A DNA stretch of 36,176 bases, from assembly GCA_003990745.1 (NCBI GenBank), contig RBNI01000241.1, positions 1 through 36,176 of the forward strand, given 5' to 3'. The DNA is from Jimgerdemannia flammicorona. Taxonomy: Eukaryota; Mucoromycota; Endogonomycetes; Endogonales; Endogonaceae. Made by a program: the position numbers and the translations under genes. Below the pieces are notes generated by a model that saw nothing but the letters and a program-made list of their open reading frames with translations, was not told the origin of the DNA and made no database searches. Below are positions 11,712-23,719 of the stretch, one piece after another; within the stretch, counting starts at the first letter, position 1, and each line of letters starts with the position of its first letter.

Positions 11712-12473
11712 TGTGATGAGCAGCAGAACTGTACTCCTGAAATCATAAATTAGCTATATACTATATCTAGTACATTAAGCAACCAAGACTGCTTTACTGC
11801 ACCAACCTGTATAATTAGCCAGAGATATTAGAAATAGTATGTTTACCTATACTGAGTGGGTACACTGTACTGTCCAGAAATACTTATAATTGATAGCAAT
11901 CTATAGATAGCAACATAGTGACCAGATAGTAACCACAACTATATAAAATACCACAGAGATAAGAGTGAATAAACCTCAGTCCGAAATTTGAAACCAAAGC
12001 AAAAGACAAGTCTATCTACTATATCTCAAGAGGAACTCTACAGCCACTGCTAGGAGATTGTGAGCTTTGCCATTTCTATTTCCACTCTGGTCCACTTTCT
12101 GATACAAAGCCTTGGTTTGCTTGCCAGATAAGTCTGAAGATTTGCCACCAAAGTTTGAGGGAAGAACTTCAGTGCCTTTTGAAGAGAAACCCACTACTCA
12201 AGGAATAAGCTGCTGTATTTTGGTATGCTTGCAAGACTAAGCCTGAAGAATCTGCATTCTCAGAGAACCCTATAGGAAACTTGCCACAAGCTAGTCTATC
12301 TGACATAACTTTGCAGTAGAGCCAGTCTATTGACATAACTCCATGTAAACAAAGCCAGTCTTTGATATAACTTGCTAAGAATCTGTGACCTCTGAGTTAT
12401 CTATATCATCTGAGTTATCTGAGTTATCATATTATCTGATATTCCCAGAAGAATCCATACTACCCTTTATTCT

Positions 12474-12526
12474 CTTTTTTTTTTATTTTTTTTTTATTTT
12501 TTTATTTTTTTTTTTTTTATTCACTT

Positions 12527-12570
<44 letters not shown>
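12474..12570 (-). other. Poly(A) tail of the LINE, seen as poly-T
   Basis: Nearly pure T on the plus strand, broken by a few A and a TCACTTG word that also occurs just inside the element (TAGTCACTTGG). This suggests slippage or re-priming at the tail during insertion. Confidence 0.8.
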
Positions 12571-12572
<2 letters not shown>

Positions 12573-12945
12573 GTCACTTGGACTTCTATTTATTATCACT
12601 CCATCTATAAATAATAATACATAAGTACCCACAGCCCTTCAGCTGATGCCCCCCAGTTCCCCAGCCCCACTCACCCCCTCTCTCCACTGAAGGACAACTC
12701 AACCACCCACTACCTGAACCCTTCCTCCACTCTTCTCACAAATACAATTCACCAAATTCTGATGACCCCCACCACTCAGTCCCCACCCTCTCCACCAATA
12801 ATTCAAAATGTCAAGTATCAACCACTTTCAACTTGCTACTCTAGTCCCAACCTCAATCTGCTGGCCCTCCTCAAAGACATAAAGCCGATAACTGGCCATC
12901 CCTACCTAAATCGCCAAGGCCCACCCCAAAGTCAGCTATTCATCC

Positions 12946-13383
12946 CTAACCCCACCCACTAAACTTTGCTGGAGGTCCCCCCATCTCCCTCCTTCCCCCC
13001 CCCACCAGGTGCCACAAACCCAACCTAACTATAATACTGTACCAAAACTCCCCCAGAACTTTACACTCCTCTAGCCAATGTTCAGACATTTGTGCTACTC
13101 CCCTCTCCTGACCAATGTCAATACATTCCTCACACTCAAACACACTGTCTGCCACCAAGTGCCCTGACAGATAGTTCAGCATCACATTCCGCCTTAGAAA
13201 TCTCCACCACATCACCCAGAACTTGGGGAGAAGCCACTGCATCACTTGCTTGCTCCAAGGCCAAACACTATTCCAATCCCACTCCTCACTGATCCCTACT
13301 CTTTGCCATGCTTCAGGCCACACTTCCCCTCTGAGTACCTGTATACATTCCATTCTATTGCTAAGCTGAATATCCTCCACCAA
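12946..13383 (-). pseudogene. C-terminal zf-RVT-like domain of LINE ORF2
   Basis: A 145-codon open piece shows WDWNSVWPWSKQVMQW, FWVMWWRFLRRN, then a Cys pair (FECEEC) and a downstream His/Cys (EHWLEECKVLGEFW). This W-rich stretch followed by C-x2-C and H-x4-C is the pattern of the zinc-binding domain at the end of many LINE reverse transcriptases. It is in a different frame from the upstream piece at 13487-13903, so an indel separates them. Confidence 0.65.
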
Positions 13384-13486
13384 TGTACCTCCCAGCAGTA
13401 ACCTGTCCCATCACCACACCTGTGGTCCCTAGTCCTTCACCCCACTACTGAAGTCTGATTCTCCTTGCACCATTTACCACTCTCCA

Positions 13487-14483
13487 CTAAAAGCCTTTGT
13501 ACCACATCCTCTTGCTCCCATCCATAGCCACTATTACAAGCAGATCACCCATTGCTCCACAAGGGGAATACTGAGCTTTCCACAATCTCTGCATGAGTGG
13601 CACCCACATCTGGCCCCTCAACTCACTCACCCTCTTCAGCCACCACACTTGCAGACAATAAAGACACTTGGTAAAGTCCACCAAACCCAGTCTACCTCTA
13701 TCAACAGGCAGAGTGAGAACCTCCCAGCCTATCTGACTTTGCCACTCAGCCCAAATCCATGATCTTGCTATCTTCAGAAGTTGCCTGACCACCCACACCA
13801 GAAAGTCTAAATGGTACCCCATATACCACAGCTTCGGCAGCCAATACACATTCAGCACCATCACCCTTCCTGCCAAGGATATATGCCAACAACCCCACTG
13901 CAAGAGAACATTCCCCCATACAAGCAGCTGCCTTTACCACCATACATAGGGCAGAAGGGACCCATACACTGAAAAGTATATCTCTAAGTACCTGACCAGT
14001 TCTCCTGCTGGGACCACTGTCTCAATGATATCACTGCCAACTATTCCATTGCCTAGCACCAGAGTCTCACACTTGTACCAATTGAGTCAAGCACTGGAGC
14101 TCCTCTTATACCATTCCACTATCCTCCTTAATTCCTCTACATCCTCCAATGAACCCACCAACCACCATGTCATCTGCAAATGCCCCAACCTTCCAGTTAA
14201 TCTCCAAAATGTCCAAACCCCCAATTCAATACCAGATCATATCCAACAGGAGCTCTAAAGAAAGGGTGTAGAGGATGGGTGACAAAGGATCCCCCTGTGC
14301 TACCCCATGACCAAACAGAAAAGTCACACCCCTGTATCTATTCACCACTAGTGCTGTTTGACTGTTTTCCAATAAACTGATTAATGAGCTCCTGAACTCT
14401 GGGGGAACTCCCACACATTTCAACACTCTCTCCATCCATACCCTCCTCACTCTTTCATATGCCTTCTCCAGATCCAAGAACAC
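13487..14483 (-). pseudogene. Reverse transcriptase domain of LINE ORF2
   Basis: The piece 14483-14226 has MFLDLEKAYERV (RT block with catalytic Asp), a helix with LVVNRYRG, and GVAQGDPLSPILYTLSLELLL. The catalytic box reads FADDMVVG on the minus strand at about 14170-14181, just beyond its stop. The piece 13903-13487 (LAGRVMVLNVYWLPKLWY, then LPVDRGRLGLVDF) is the usual thumb/connector of LINE RTs. The frames differ, so at least one indel is present in addition to stops. Confidence 0.85.
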
Positions 14484-14489
14484 TAACTA

Positions 14490-16360
14490 GCCATCAACCC
14501 CAGCTGCCCGAGCCCCTTCAATCACCCCATGGACCCAGGCAGTTCCATCTTGAATTAACTGACCTCCAACAAATCCCCTCTGCTCTACTCCTAGTACCTG
14601 CTGAGTGATCCCCTGCAGCCTAGTCACCAAGACCTTTGTCACCAGATTGCAATCTATGTCAAGGAGTATGATTGGTCACTAGTTCTTCAAATCTTCTCTT
14701 CTCTTCTTATCCTTAGAGAGCAAGGAGACCAGCCCTAGACACTGGTCCCCAATCCAAGTTTCAGATCAAAGCACTTCATCACACATCTGCATCATTTCTT
14801 CTAGAACCACCACCACCCCAGCCATCTTCTTCCAAAAATCTCAGAGTAGTCCATTCTCTCCCAGGGCAGTCTCCTTACTTGTCAAAGCCAAGATCTTGCA
14901 CACTTCCTCCCCCCTTACTGAATCACCCAGCATCCCTAGGCCCAGAGCTGGGTCCAGATGCCAATCCTCCAACTGCCTCTCAATGATCTGGGCATCCTCA
15001 CCCCCCTTGTACTCACTCCATAATTTCTCTCAGGGAGTCTTCAGCAGTCCCAAAATCGCAGGAGTCCCCACCACTATCTCTCCATCCTCATCTAGAACAC
15101 CATCCCACCACTGTTTAGTTCTCTGTACTTAGAGCAATCATGATAGAAATCTAGTGCTCCTCTAACCCATGCTACTGCAACCTCACTACCATCCCCTTCA
15201 GCTTCATATCTTCCTCCATTTGTAGCACTTCCATAAGCTCATCAACCTCCTTTTGGATCTGCAGAATCTGCCAGTTGACTGCCTCCCAATCCTCTAGTGA
15301 CCCCACCCACCTCCCCAGGAGCACCACCAATCACTGTGATGCCCATTGCACTTGCTGCCACCACTGAGCACTCCTTCCTTTCCCTGCCTCCCTTCAGTAC
15401 CTCTGAGTACTTAATTTTAGCCTCTGCCAATGATCCCCAATCACCAGTCCCTGATCCTGCCACCTACTAATCTTTGCAATAGCTTCCACCTCCCAGTCTA
15501 TCTATAGAGAACCATTCTCCAACAAAGAAGAATTCAGTCATTAATATCCAGGTCCATCCCCACTTCTCCCAAATCTCCCACTCCCTATCAGACCCCAGTG
15601 ATATGACCACAGGCACCAAACTACCTCCAGTGTGTCCCAGACATTCACTCCCCAGCACTCTGCTATCAATACCCAGTCTATCCTAGAGCCCAGCCCTACT
15701 ACCCAGTAAGTATAAATTCATTGATTCTCTCAAAACTGTCACCCTGAGCCAATCAAGAAACTCAGCCTCTCCATCTCCATCCAGTCTTTCAACCCACCAC
15801 TTCTGTCCCTCATTCCTCTCTAACCATTAGTCCTGTCCACCACATTATCATGTACTATATTGAAATCACCCCCCAGGCAGTCAATCTCTACCTCTTCCAT
15901 AACACCAGCCACTCTCAAGCCTCTAATCCAATCTATGTATTCCCCACTCTCCACTGGGCAATAATATGACCCAACAGTCAAAGGGTTTCACCCAGGCCTC
16001 TTCCACACTCCTCACACCAACCTACTCCCCCAATGTCCAATATCTCCAATGTCCCCCATCCTCTTTCTAATTAGAATGCCCACCTGTCCAGTCCACACAG
16101 CTGCCCCACCCTATTCTCTAGTCCAATCCTGTAAGTCTATGTCCACCTCATATCACATATTCTGTAGTAAGAAGAGATCTGCATCCAGTCCCTTTAACCA
16201 ACCAAATATATTCCTCTGCCATACCATTCTCCTCAACCCATTCACATTCTAAGAAAAGATTCTAGTTGTACTGTTTATATTAAATAATGTTTGAAAGCAA
16301 AAGCCCAGCCTAGTATTCCATGCTCATCTCATCCTCAGCCAGATGTAAGCAACATTTTAC
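14490..16360 (-). pseudogene. Endonuclease and linker region of LINE ORF2
   Basis: Reading minus from about 16250 gives NVNGLRRMVWQRNIFGWLKG, then DADLFLLQNM, matching the N-terminus of the apurinic-type endonuclease of LINEs. The family's catalytic QE reads QN here. Further pieces (15658-15467, 15463-15242) belong to the rest of the endonuclease and the linker to RT. Stops are frequent, about one per 20-60 codons. Confidence 0.65.
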
Positions 16361-16367
16361 TTCTAAA

Positions 16368-18155
16368 TTATCTTGAGCATCCAGTGCACACCACTCTCCA
16401 CTTCTCTAACTCTCTCCTCAAACCCAACAAGTATTCCACCCAGTCATTTGGAATTACTTGAAGTTTCTCCTCTCTTTGATCATTTACTTGATATTCAACT
16501 GATTCCAAGAGCACTACTAAGATTTCATTCCTAACCTTCCTTGGTACCTCCTCACCATGAAGAATTTCCTCCCAATACCTATCGCCTATAAACCAGAAGT
16601 CCTCCCCCTCTAGCTCCTCAGCTGCCACCCCCTCCAGAGTCTTCTACAGCCACTTCTCCTCATCCACTACCTCTGCAACACCCTGGGCAACTCCTTCTGC
16701 CCCCACCTCTGGGTCCACCAAAGCACTCCTCCTCACTGACTCATCTCACTCCTCCTCTAGTACATCCAGTAGTTCCTCCTCACCACCTGCCCCACATGGG
16801 ATATCATACTGGGGGTATACTTCCTCACCCATAACAGCATCCTCCACCATACCACTCTGTCTCTCCTCACTCGATCCACCTTAGGCTGCACCCTGGTTCA
16901 ACCTGTGCACCCCAGTCCTGGTACTCTCTCACAATTCTTCACCACTCTCTCCTGCACTGCTGTCCACCCCACCACCTCCCAACTTCTCTAGCAGCTCCTT
17001 CTGGATTCGCCTTCTCTGCACCTTCTCCCAGACCCCCTTGTCCATTCTGATCCTCTTTCCATCTACAATTTCCACCACTGTTCGGGCCTCATACTCCTTC
17101 TAAGTCAATCTTCTCCTGTCTACCACTCCTTCCAGATCCTCAAGAGCCTCTGGCAAGTCCTTCTCTGCTTCTGATATCTCTTTCACCTGTGAGACCTTAT
17201 ACTTAACTGATCCCTACTTAAGATTCACCAGCCAGTCCCTCATCTTTCCTGTATTCTCCTTTCCAGCCAGCCTCATCTGGATGTCAATGTCTTTTGTCCA
17301 GAGTTCAGTACCCTCCCAGACTCTGAACCTGATGTCTATGATCTCTCCATACTCCTTGACTGCCTCTACAATCAGCTATCTGGCTCTCTCCCTTGATACC
17401 ATAGGAAGATCCAACACTGTCAACTGCACCACTCAGGGGTCCCAGAATATGCATCTGGCTATAGGAACCACTACTTCTTCCACTATTACCCCTTTCTCCA
17501 TAGCTTTCAACATCAACTCCTCTTCTACAAATCCAACTTCAACCCCTTCTTTTTCCTTTATGAACTTCACCAAAGCTGCCCCCTTTGCCTCCTGTACCAC
17601 CAGCCCCAAGATCATCCTCACAGTTACTGCCAAGCCTCAGAAGCACAATGTGATGGCAAATTCTGACCTTGACTTTTTGAGTAACGGTGCTGACACCATG
17701 CCCATCACACCATCTGCCAGGTCCCCAGACCTCATGCCCTCTCTCTGTTCTGATCCACCACCAACTATGACATCTGGATTTTTTTCCAGATCTCCAGTCA
17801 CAGCTCTATCAGCAGTCACATCTCTAGCCCCTACTCCCCCCCCTTTCCTACTGCCCAACCCTCCCATGGGGGCCCCTCTCTGTCTTCCAACTGAAGCCAT
17901 TGATGCCTTCCCTAGTCCCAACCAACTATCCAGACCAGATGCCATTCTCCCCAACTTGATCTTGTCAGCAAAAGTTGTCCTCCCACCTCTCTGTTGCCTC
18001 AATCTACCTCTCCCTCCACCACCAATGCTGCAGCCAGCCATAGAAGGCCCTGGCATCCCCAAACCATCTCCCTGCCTCCTCCCTACATGCTGCCAGTCGA
18101 AGGCACCACTGCTTCCCTGGCTGACACACTCACCAGTATGTTCATTGCTGTCCAT
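16368..18155 (-). pseudogene. LINE ORF1
   Basis: A single minus-strand frame, starting MDSNEHTGECVSQG at 18155, continues through 17637, 17433 and on to 16368 with several in-frame stops and no frameshift that I can see. The N-terminal third is Gly/Arg-rich, the middle has KFIKEKEGVEVGF and the C-terminal third is acidic (EELEGEDFWFIGDRYWEE). It would correspond to the nucleic-acid-binding ORF1 protein of a LINE. No zinc knuckle is seen. The 316-codon plus-strand ORF over it (17281-18231) is antisense shadow. Confidence 0.6.
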
Positions 18156-19814
18156 ATCACTAGTCTCCTTTCACCAAAAACATTGCAAAAAGTGTTGTCT
18201 GAGTCTTGTGTCACCTGAATGTTACTGGTGAAAGGTTGCTACCCTTTATTCCCACTGAGCCTGATTCAGAAGAATCCGTGTCATCTGAGTTATCCAAATA
18301 TCCACCACCCGAGTTATTTATACATTCTCAGTGAGCCCGATTCAGGAGAATCCATGCCAAATCGAGTTATCCGTCAAATTTGCATAAGGAAAACCACTAA
18401 ATTGCCAGACCGCCAGACTGCTCCGTATGGAAACCCATCGCACTACACAGAGATCGCCGTGCTACACAAGATCGTCATGCAGAAATCGCCTACATAAGGA
18501 ATGCCCGCACTACACAAAATTGCTGCTATACCCAGAGAACTATCCCAATAAGGAAACTCTGATGAAATCAACTGTTGTATTCAGATTGGCTATTATACTA
18601 CTAAACACCAACAAGGACCTCAGGAATCTTAGAACATTTTGTTGCTTTTGATAAAGTAACTAGGCTCAAGCCAAACTACATCAACCCCCAACCTTGTAAT
18701 TTGCCTCTATTGAGCCAGGCACATTACAATATCTATATTCTTGACATCAAGAAGCCTGATGAATAAGTTGATACAGTTTAAGAGTATTTTGATATTAAGT
18801 AAGAAACTATATGAAATAATAATAAAAAAGAAGAAAAGATAGACCTCTTGGTCGAAATCTCTAAGGAATCTTTCAAGGAAACCTAAGAGTGAAGTAAATT
18901 ACAAAAGTATAAAAGGACAAGAATAAAATCCAAGACCTCAGCTCTATACTAGACTGACTAGCTGAGAAAATTGAAAAATCCACTATATGTAAAAAGAGAA
19001 ACTATCACTAATATATGTAATAGGGAATATATACTACAAAGGAATCAAGATTACTAATCTAGAGGAAAAGGAGCTACTATCTATAAGCCACTCAGAGATA
19101 AGGTCTAGATTTAATTCTTCTACTATAGATAGTTTGGATATTATAATACAGAGTATAATAACAGAAGATATAACTGAAGGGACTCAGAACTATTAAACCA
19201 AAAAAATATAACTCAGTATAAAAAGACTGAAGTCCACTCTATAGAATACTTTGAGAAAAGTTATAGTGAAAACTATAGTGATTTAGACCTATATATATTG
19301 GACTAAGGTTATCTCTAAGAAAACGATCTACTCTGCCAAAAAAGAAAAAGACCAGTAGAGGGCTATCTATAAGCTAGAGCAGGCAAACTTTTCAGAAGGA
19401 AGATAGAGAAGATAAGGAAGAGTATATTGAAAGATCCTTCTGATCTCCTTCACCTTTTATCTTTGAAACTACAACTTAAGAAAAAAACCATTTATCTGAA
19501 GATTAAGAAATAGAGCAGGAAGAAAAAGTACCAATAGCTTTGAAAATCTAGAAAAAGTATACTCTAAAGACCATACCTTGAGACATCTATAATAAAGTCT
19601 GGAATTAGATTAAAGAAGCTAAGATAGAAGTTCCTCTCCTATAATTCTTACAATTGATATCTGCTGGAGTTCAAAATAAATTATTGAGATCTACTAGTTC
19701 CAGTACAGACTAAGTCCCAATTCTACAACAAGAACTTATATCAACCATCTTCCAGGCTGCTATAAGATATATCAGTATATATATATTTATATAATGATAT
19801 TGAAAGATAGAAGG

Positions 19815-20110
19815 CAAAAATCCTCATTGACACAGGAGCAACTATCTGTATTATTTCTAAAATATTTCTTAATACCCTCTAGTAGCCAATTGATAGACCA
19901 TTCAACCTTAGTATTATATTAGTAGATAGAGCCTAAACTCAATCCTTAGGAGAAGTATAGAATATTATCATCACTCTTGAACATATCTAGTTCTCTATTC
20001 TAAAAGCTGTTATTACTGAAGCTATTTTAAATAATATGATTCTTAGTACCTACAGGATGAAAGTAATGATTACAGGTATAGATATTGGTCAACAGGTGCT
20101 CAATTTTGAC
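19815..20110 (+). pseudogene. Retropepsin-like aspartic protease of gypsy copy 2
   Basis: The frame gives AKILIDTGATICIISKIFL, with the DTGA active-site box at 19828-19839, followed by several in-frame stops and then MKVMITGIDIG, resembling the second half of a retropepsin. This is the normal processing protease of LTR elements. Copy 1 lacks this part because it is truncated on the left. Confidence 0.7.
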
Positions 20111-21429
20111 TATTGAGAAATGAAGTACCAAATCAAGCTAATAAGTTATAAGTAATTCATAAAGAATAAGAAGATTACTATCTAGAAAGAATATACCTCA
20201 ATAAAGAATTCACTATAGAAGAAGAGGAAGAATCTGAAGATAAAAATGATCCCACACTCTATATATAATTAATTTAGTAGATGATAGACCCAAAGATAAT
20301 ATATAGATATAAAATATTACCCTCATTATAATAGAGCTATTGCAGGACAATTTAAAGAATACCCCACTTATCTTAAAAGAAACAAATACTCTGAATTCTT
20401 ATTCAAGATCATCAGGATAAGGAACTTCCTTAGTATAGTATACTCTTAATATAGAAAGAGAAAGAAGAAATATAATTATATATAGAAGATGCCAGATCCC
20501 ACAATTAAAGCTACAGAAATATGAGTAATCTGAGAATAAGAAACAACTGAAGAAGTCTCCAAATCAGAAAAACTCTCTGAGATAATCCCTTGGAATAACT
20601 CTTACTAGATACTACCAGAAGATAATAATACCTAGAATAACCAAATATAGTTATCATTATTTCAAAATAAGAAATGAACCAGAATAGAGCATTTTGGTTA
20701 AGAAGATGTCAGCATCAAATAGCCTTCAATTCTTCTCAAGACTACTGCTATTATATAATATATTGAATTAATAAAAAAGAAATAGATACTATAAACAAGT
20801 ATCTCTAGTAATTGTTGCTCAGACAACTATATTTCAAGAAATAATTATGATACTGACAAAATGACCTTTTAGAAGAGGTCACTTTATCTATACAGAAGTA
20901 TAGCCCTTTGCTATCCTTTTTTTTATCTATAATAGAGATAATTAATAATTCTCAATTCAGTAAAAAGTTGATAATCAAAAATAGTACTTTTAAGAATAAA
21001 ATACTGTCAATATAGAAAACACCCAAGCTACTGAACTTATCAGTATGAGAAGATATATCTCAGCCAAGAAATCATAGTATACATACTCAAGAGAGGAGAT
21101 AACAGAGCTAGGATTTGAAAAGACTAAGCCAAGAAATCTACAAAAAGGACCCTCATGATCTATAATCTAGAATATAATATTCTAGCTCTCATTAGATATA
21201 CAACTGATCAAAAATAGATAGAAATACTATCAACTTTATAAAAGTCCTAGATTATATTGATAAAAGAGAAATTAACTATCTCTAAGATCTCTCCACTAGA
21301 GCTAGATAGCTGTATCTCAATATTAGGCCTTAGAGACTTATATCCACAGAAACCTTAACTCAAGAACAATCTACATATAGTGAAGATATTTCACAGTATG
21401 TTCTGCTGTACTCTAAAGTCAGACTTCTA

Positions 21430-21725
21430 ACAAAATTCTACAAAGAGGATATAGGCTTTGATCTCTACAATCTGTGAGATAAAACTATTAGTACTAAAAG
21501 CACAGTACTTCCCAGTATAAAGCTCACCATATAGTCATCTAAGGGAACTTACATTCAACTGATCTCAAGGTCTGAGTTTGTAAAATAAGGAGTAACTTCA
21601 GAAGAAGAAACAATAGACCCTGGATATATTGGTAAAATTAAGATCATCTTAAAAAATAGTAATGAATGAATCTGAATCTATAGAGAATAAAAAGTCTCTT
21701 AAGTAGTCTTTATAAAATCAATGCT
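21430..21725 (+). pseudogene. dUTPase-like domain of gypsy copy 2
   Basis: The same motif order as in copy 1, more decayed: FDLYNL, IQLISRSEF, EETIDPGYIGKIKIIL and a remnant of the AQVVF strand. Motif 2 has SRSEF in place of SRSGL. Preserved motif order in two diverged copies supports the domain being part of the ancestral element. Confidence 0.6.
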
Positions 21726-21744
21726 GGTCCAATTTCTAATATAA

Positions 21745-22295
21745 AGAAGTCTGCTATATTTTTGTTCTACTTATCAGATTAAGCCTGAAGAAAAGTTCTC
21801 TATATTTTAATATAACTATACTGGTCAGCCAGATATACCTTCTTAGTAAACTCATTTATACAAATAAAGCAGTTGACTGATATAACTTTATTTTTCAAAA
21901 GAAGTCTACTAATTTTGATATACTTGTCAGACTAAGCCTGAAGATCTGATTTTTGGTATACTTGTCAGATTAAGCCAGAAGAACTTGAGAAATTCATTAT
22001 ATATTTGATCTAATTATCAGATGAAGCCTGAAGAATCACTACTATCTGCCAATCTACTGTATTATACAGAATATATACTATTTAAGAATTCTGCTAAATC
22101 TACACCTAATTAAGAAACTGCTAAAATCTTCTATATTATATGAACAGGAGAGCTTGCACTTATCTTAAAAAAATTATACTTATCTTTGAGAAACTACTGA
22201 ACATTTTGTTACTTTTTGATAAAGTAACTAGAGGCTCAAGCCAATCTATATCACTCCAACCTTGTAATTTTCCTCTATTGAGCTGGTTCATTACA
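21745..22295 (+). repeat. Partial 3' LTR of gypsy copy 2
   Basis: Its last ~98 bases match the end of the LTR at 18631-18728 (common words GATAAAGTAACTAG, GGCTCAAGCCAA, ACCTTGTAATTT). The left part has several copies of a CAGATTAAGCCTGAAGA-type word (about 21.78, 21.94, 21.97 and 22.02 kb), also found in the split LTR near 12.13 and 12.23 kb. The left end is unclear because the internal deletion runs into it. Confidence 0.6.
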
Positions 22296-22750
22296 ATATA
22301 GATACTGAACTATATATCTATTAGCTATAAAGTTATAAGTTATATAAAAACAATTAGTATATAAACTTTATATGAGATTATATATTAGTAGTAAGTAATA
22401 TATTTTTGGAATTAAAAAATTAATAGATATCTTCTTGACAATGACTTTAATTATTACATTAGTGATATATATATATATATATACTATATTCACACAATAG
22501 AAATATACTACTTGGGATATAGGTAGATAATTTCATCATAGTAGAAATAAAGAATAAAGTAAAAAGGATAAAGACTATACTATATTAGACATTCTACATG
22601 ACAGACCTTGACCATATATTCTATATCTTGAGAATCTCGATTACTCGGAATAAAATAGCAAATAATGTAAATCTATCATAGTTAATATATATGTATCTAG
22701 ACAGTGAGAGCAATTCTATATAAGTGAATATAAGTCTATCAGTACTTCCG
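22296..22750. other. AT-rich spacer with a TA microsatellite
   Basis: No gene. A short (TA)n run lies at about 22469-22488. It separates the element cluster from sequence of more balanced composition on the right. Confidence 0.6.
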
Positions 22751-22785
22751 AAATCACGCAAAGTTCTCAAGCTGGATAGTGGCGC

Positions 22786-23070
22786 GTGGCACGGGCCAAC
22801 GTCCTCTGCGCCCACAGTAGTAGGGACTGCAGGAGATCGAGATGCTACCAAAGTCTAACTTACCCGGAGGAGGAAATAGGGTCCAATAAAATTGGGCATC
22901 CGGGCAAGGTTGGGGATGTCCCGATGTTCTCACTATCGAGGTCGTCAACGACTGTTGGAATCGACGAGATTACTGGAATACCCAAGGACGAGAGTTGCCA
23001 GAATGTAGTAAATATCTGCGGGGCGGATGAGTTAATGGAGAGCGTGAAAACCATTTTGATACAGATATAG
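22786..23070 (+). CDS. Unassigned ORF, possible terminal exon
   Basis: A 94-codon plus-strand ORF in a patch of clearly higher GC than its surroundings. From about residue 28 the translation has an ordinary cellular look (GHPGKVGDVPMFSLSRSS, then GIDEITGIPKD), ending VKTILIQI. A CTGCAG that could be a 3' splice site lies at about 22826-22831, so it may be the last exon of a gene whose upstream part was lost to the transposons. An opposite-strand ORF (22860-23054) covers the same stretch. I recognise no family. Confidence 0.25.
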   Translation: MARANVLCAHSSRDCRRSRCYQSLTYPEEEIGSNKIGHPGKVGDVPMFSLSRSSTTVGIDEITGIPKDESCQNVVNICGADELMESVKTILIQI

Positions 23071-23099
23071 GTAGTGGATATTACGGAGAACAGTTGGGT

Positions 23100-23620
23100 T
23101 CTTGTATTGGAAGTGCTGCAGCATTTTAATACTCCCCCTTGTAATTTTCAATCCGTTTATAAATCTTAAAACAACATCTTGTATGTATCAAGCAGTTGCT
23201 TTTATATGTATCATTATATTTATTAACTAGCACAATAACCATTTAAAAGGCGTAATCTGTAACAAGGAAATTTCCTTTTCTGACCTGCCTGTGGAGCAGC
23301 AAAGGCTTGAGTAAGCACATAACTGAGGCATCCTATTCGTACACCGACGCGGGAGTAATTAGCGATGAGCGTGCAGGGTCCACCAAAGTAATATCGCCTA
23401 CCCCAACTCGGTCCCAAATGACATCGTCCCCGACAAGATTGGTGGCTGGGGCAGAGCGACCAAAACTAGATTGTGGAACACTTTCTTCAATTTCCGACCT
23501 GCTTGCAAAATACCCATTAGTACGATTTACTCTTTCTCTATGACATGCGCAATATTGATTCTTTTGACCGTCCCTCCATTAATTTTATTTTATTTTTATT
23601 TCATTATGTAACCCTTCTGC
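23100..23620. other. Intergenic stretch with weak coding potential
   Basis: A 78-codon plus-strand ORF (23307-23543) lies here. In another frame a sequence ending about 23607 finishes in a hydrophobic run (ILILLTVPPLILFYFYF). Neither resembles a known family and neither has a clear start or splice context. I do not call a gene. Confidence 0.3.
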
Positions 23621-23719
23621 TGGCGCGATCGCATCCAGGTATATTTAACAGCCGCTGAAAAATAAATGCGAGACGTCGGGTCGCTGGCAACAACTACGGC
23701 TGTCACGCAGATCTCCGGC

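Larger units (their letters stand above)
12473..18238 (-). mobile_element. LINE (non-LTR) retrotransposon with 13-bp target duplication
   Basis: About 5.77 kb, oriented minus. Its 3' end is a T-rich tract on the plus strand (12474-12570), i.e. a poly(A) tail. The sequence CTACCCTTTATTC occurs exactly on both sides (12460-12472 and 18239-18251), a perfect 13-bp target-site duplication that fixes both ends. It holds ORF1 (18155-16368) and ORF2 with endonuclease, RT (FADD) and a C-terminal Cys/His domain. Both are interrupted by stops and ORF2 also by frameshifts. It inserted into the gypsy LTR and is therefore younger than it. Confidence 0.93.
2571..18728 (+). mobile_element. Degenerate Ty3/gypsy retrotransposon (copy 1), 5'-truncated, with nested copia and LINE
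   Basis: Reading plus strand: a pre-dUTPase polyprotein part (2.57-3.5 kb), a dUTPase-like domain (3.56-3.85), RT (4.25-5.2), RNase H and integrase (5.25-6.74), a downstream ORF (11.18-11.5) and a 3' LTR (11712-18728). The copia element interrupts it at 6750-11164 and the LINE at 12473-18238. Removing the copia joins the end of pol to the ORF at 11179. The Gag/protease part and 5' LTR are absent. The frame is littered with TAA, TAG and TGA, and the integrase motif expected as S-D-x-G reads S-N-stop-G, so the element is dead. Confidence 0.8.
11712..18728 (+). repeat. Gypsy LTR split by a LINE (11712-12472 and 18252-18728)
   Basis: The left end TGTGATG and right end CATTACA form a near-perfect terminal inverted repeat (6 of 7). 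The last ~98 bases (18631-18728) match 22198-22295, the LTR end of gypsy copy 2. Without the LINE the LTR is about 1.24 kb. It contains subrepeats: AAGCCTGAAGAATCTG near 12240, and two units with GATTCAGAAGAATCC or GATTCAGGAGAATCC ending GAGTTATCC at about 18254-18296 and 18331-18372. Confidence 0.65.
18729..22295 (+). mobile_element. Gypsy copy 2: internally deleted relative sharing an LTR with copy 1
   Basis: Starting right after the LTR at 18728, this AT-rich stretch reads as 5' leader, Gag-like region (about 18.9-19.7 kb), a retropepsin (19.82 kb), the same pre-dUTPase and dUTPase block as copy 1 (20.5-21.72 kb) and then a partial LTR ending at 22295. RT, RNase H and integrase are absent. 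Several blocks align to copy 1 by eye, e.g. AAGACTACTGCTAT (2854 and 20740) and GAGAGGAGATAACAGA (3208 and 21092). Stops are dense in every frame. Confidence 0.7.

Noticed and set aside
12385..12573. 62-codon ORF ending in poly-Phe
   Set aside because: It is the translated T-rich tail of the LINE.
17281..18231. 316-codon plus-strand ORF
   Set aside because: It lies antisense to LINE ORF1, whose frame, order and element boundaries are well supported. The Pro/Ser-rich translation mirrors the G-rich minus strand.
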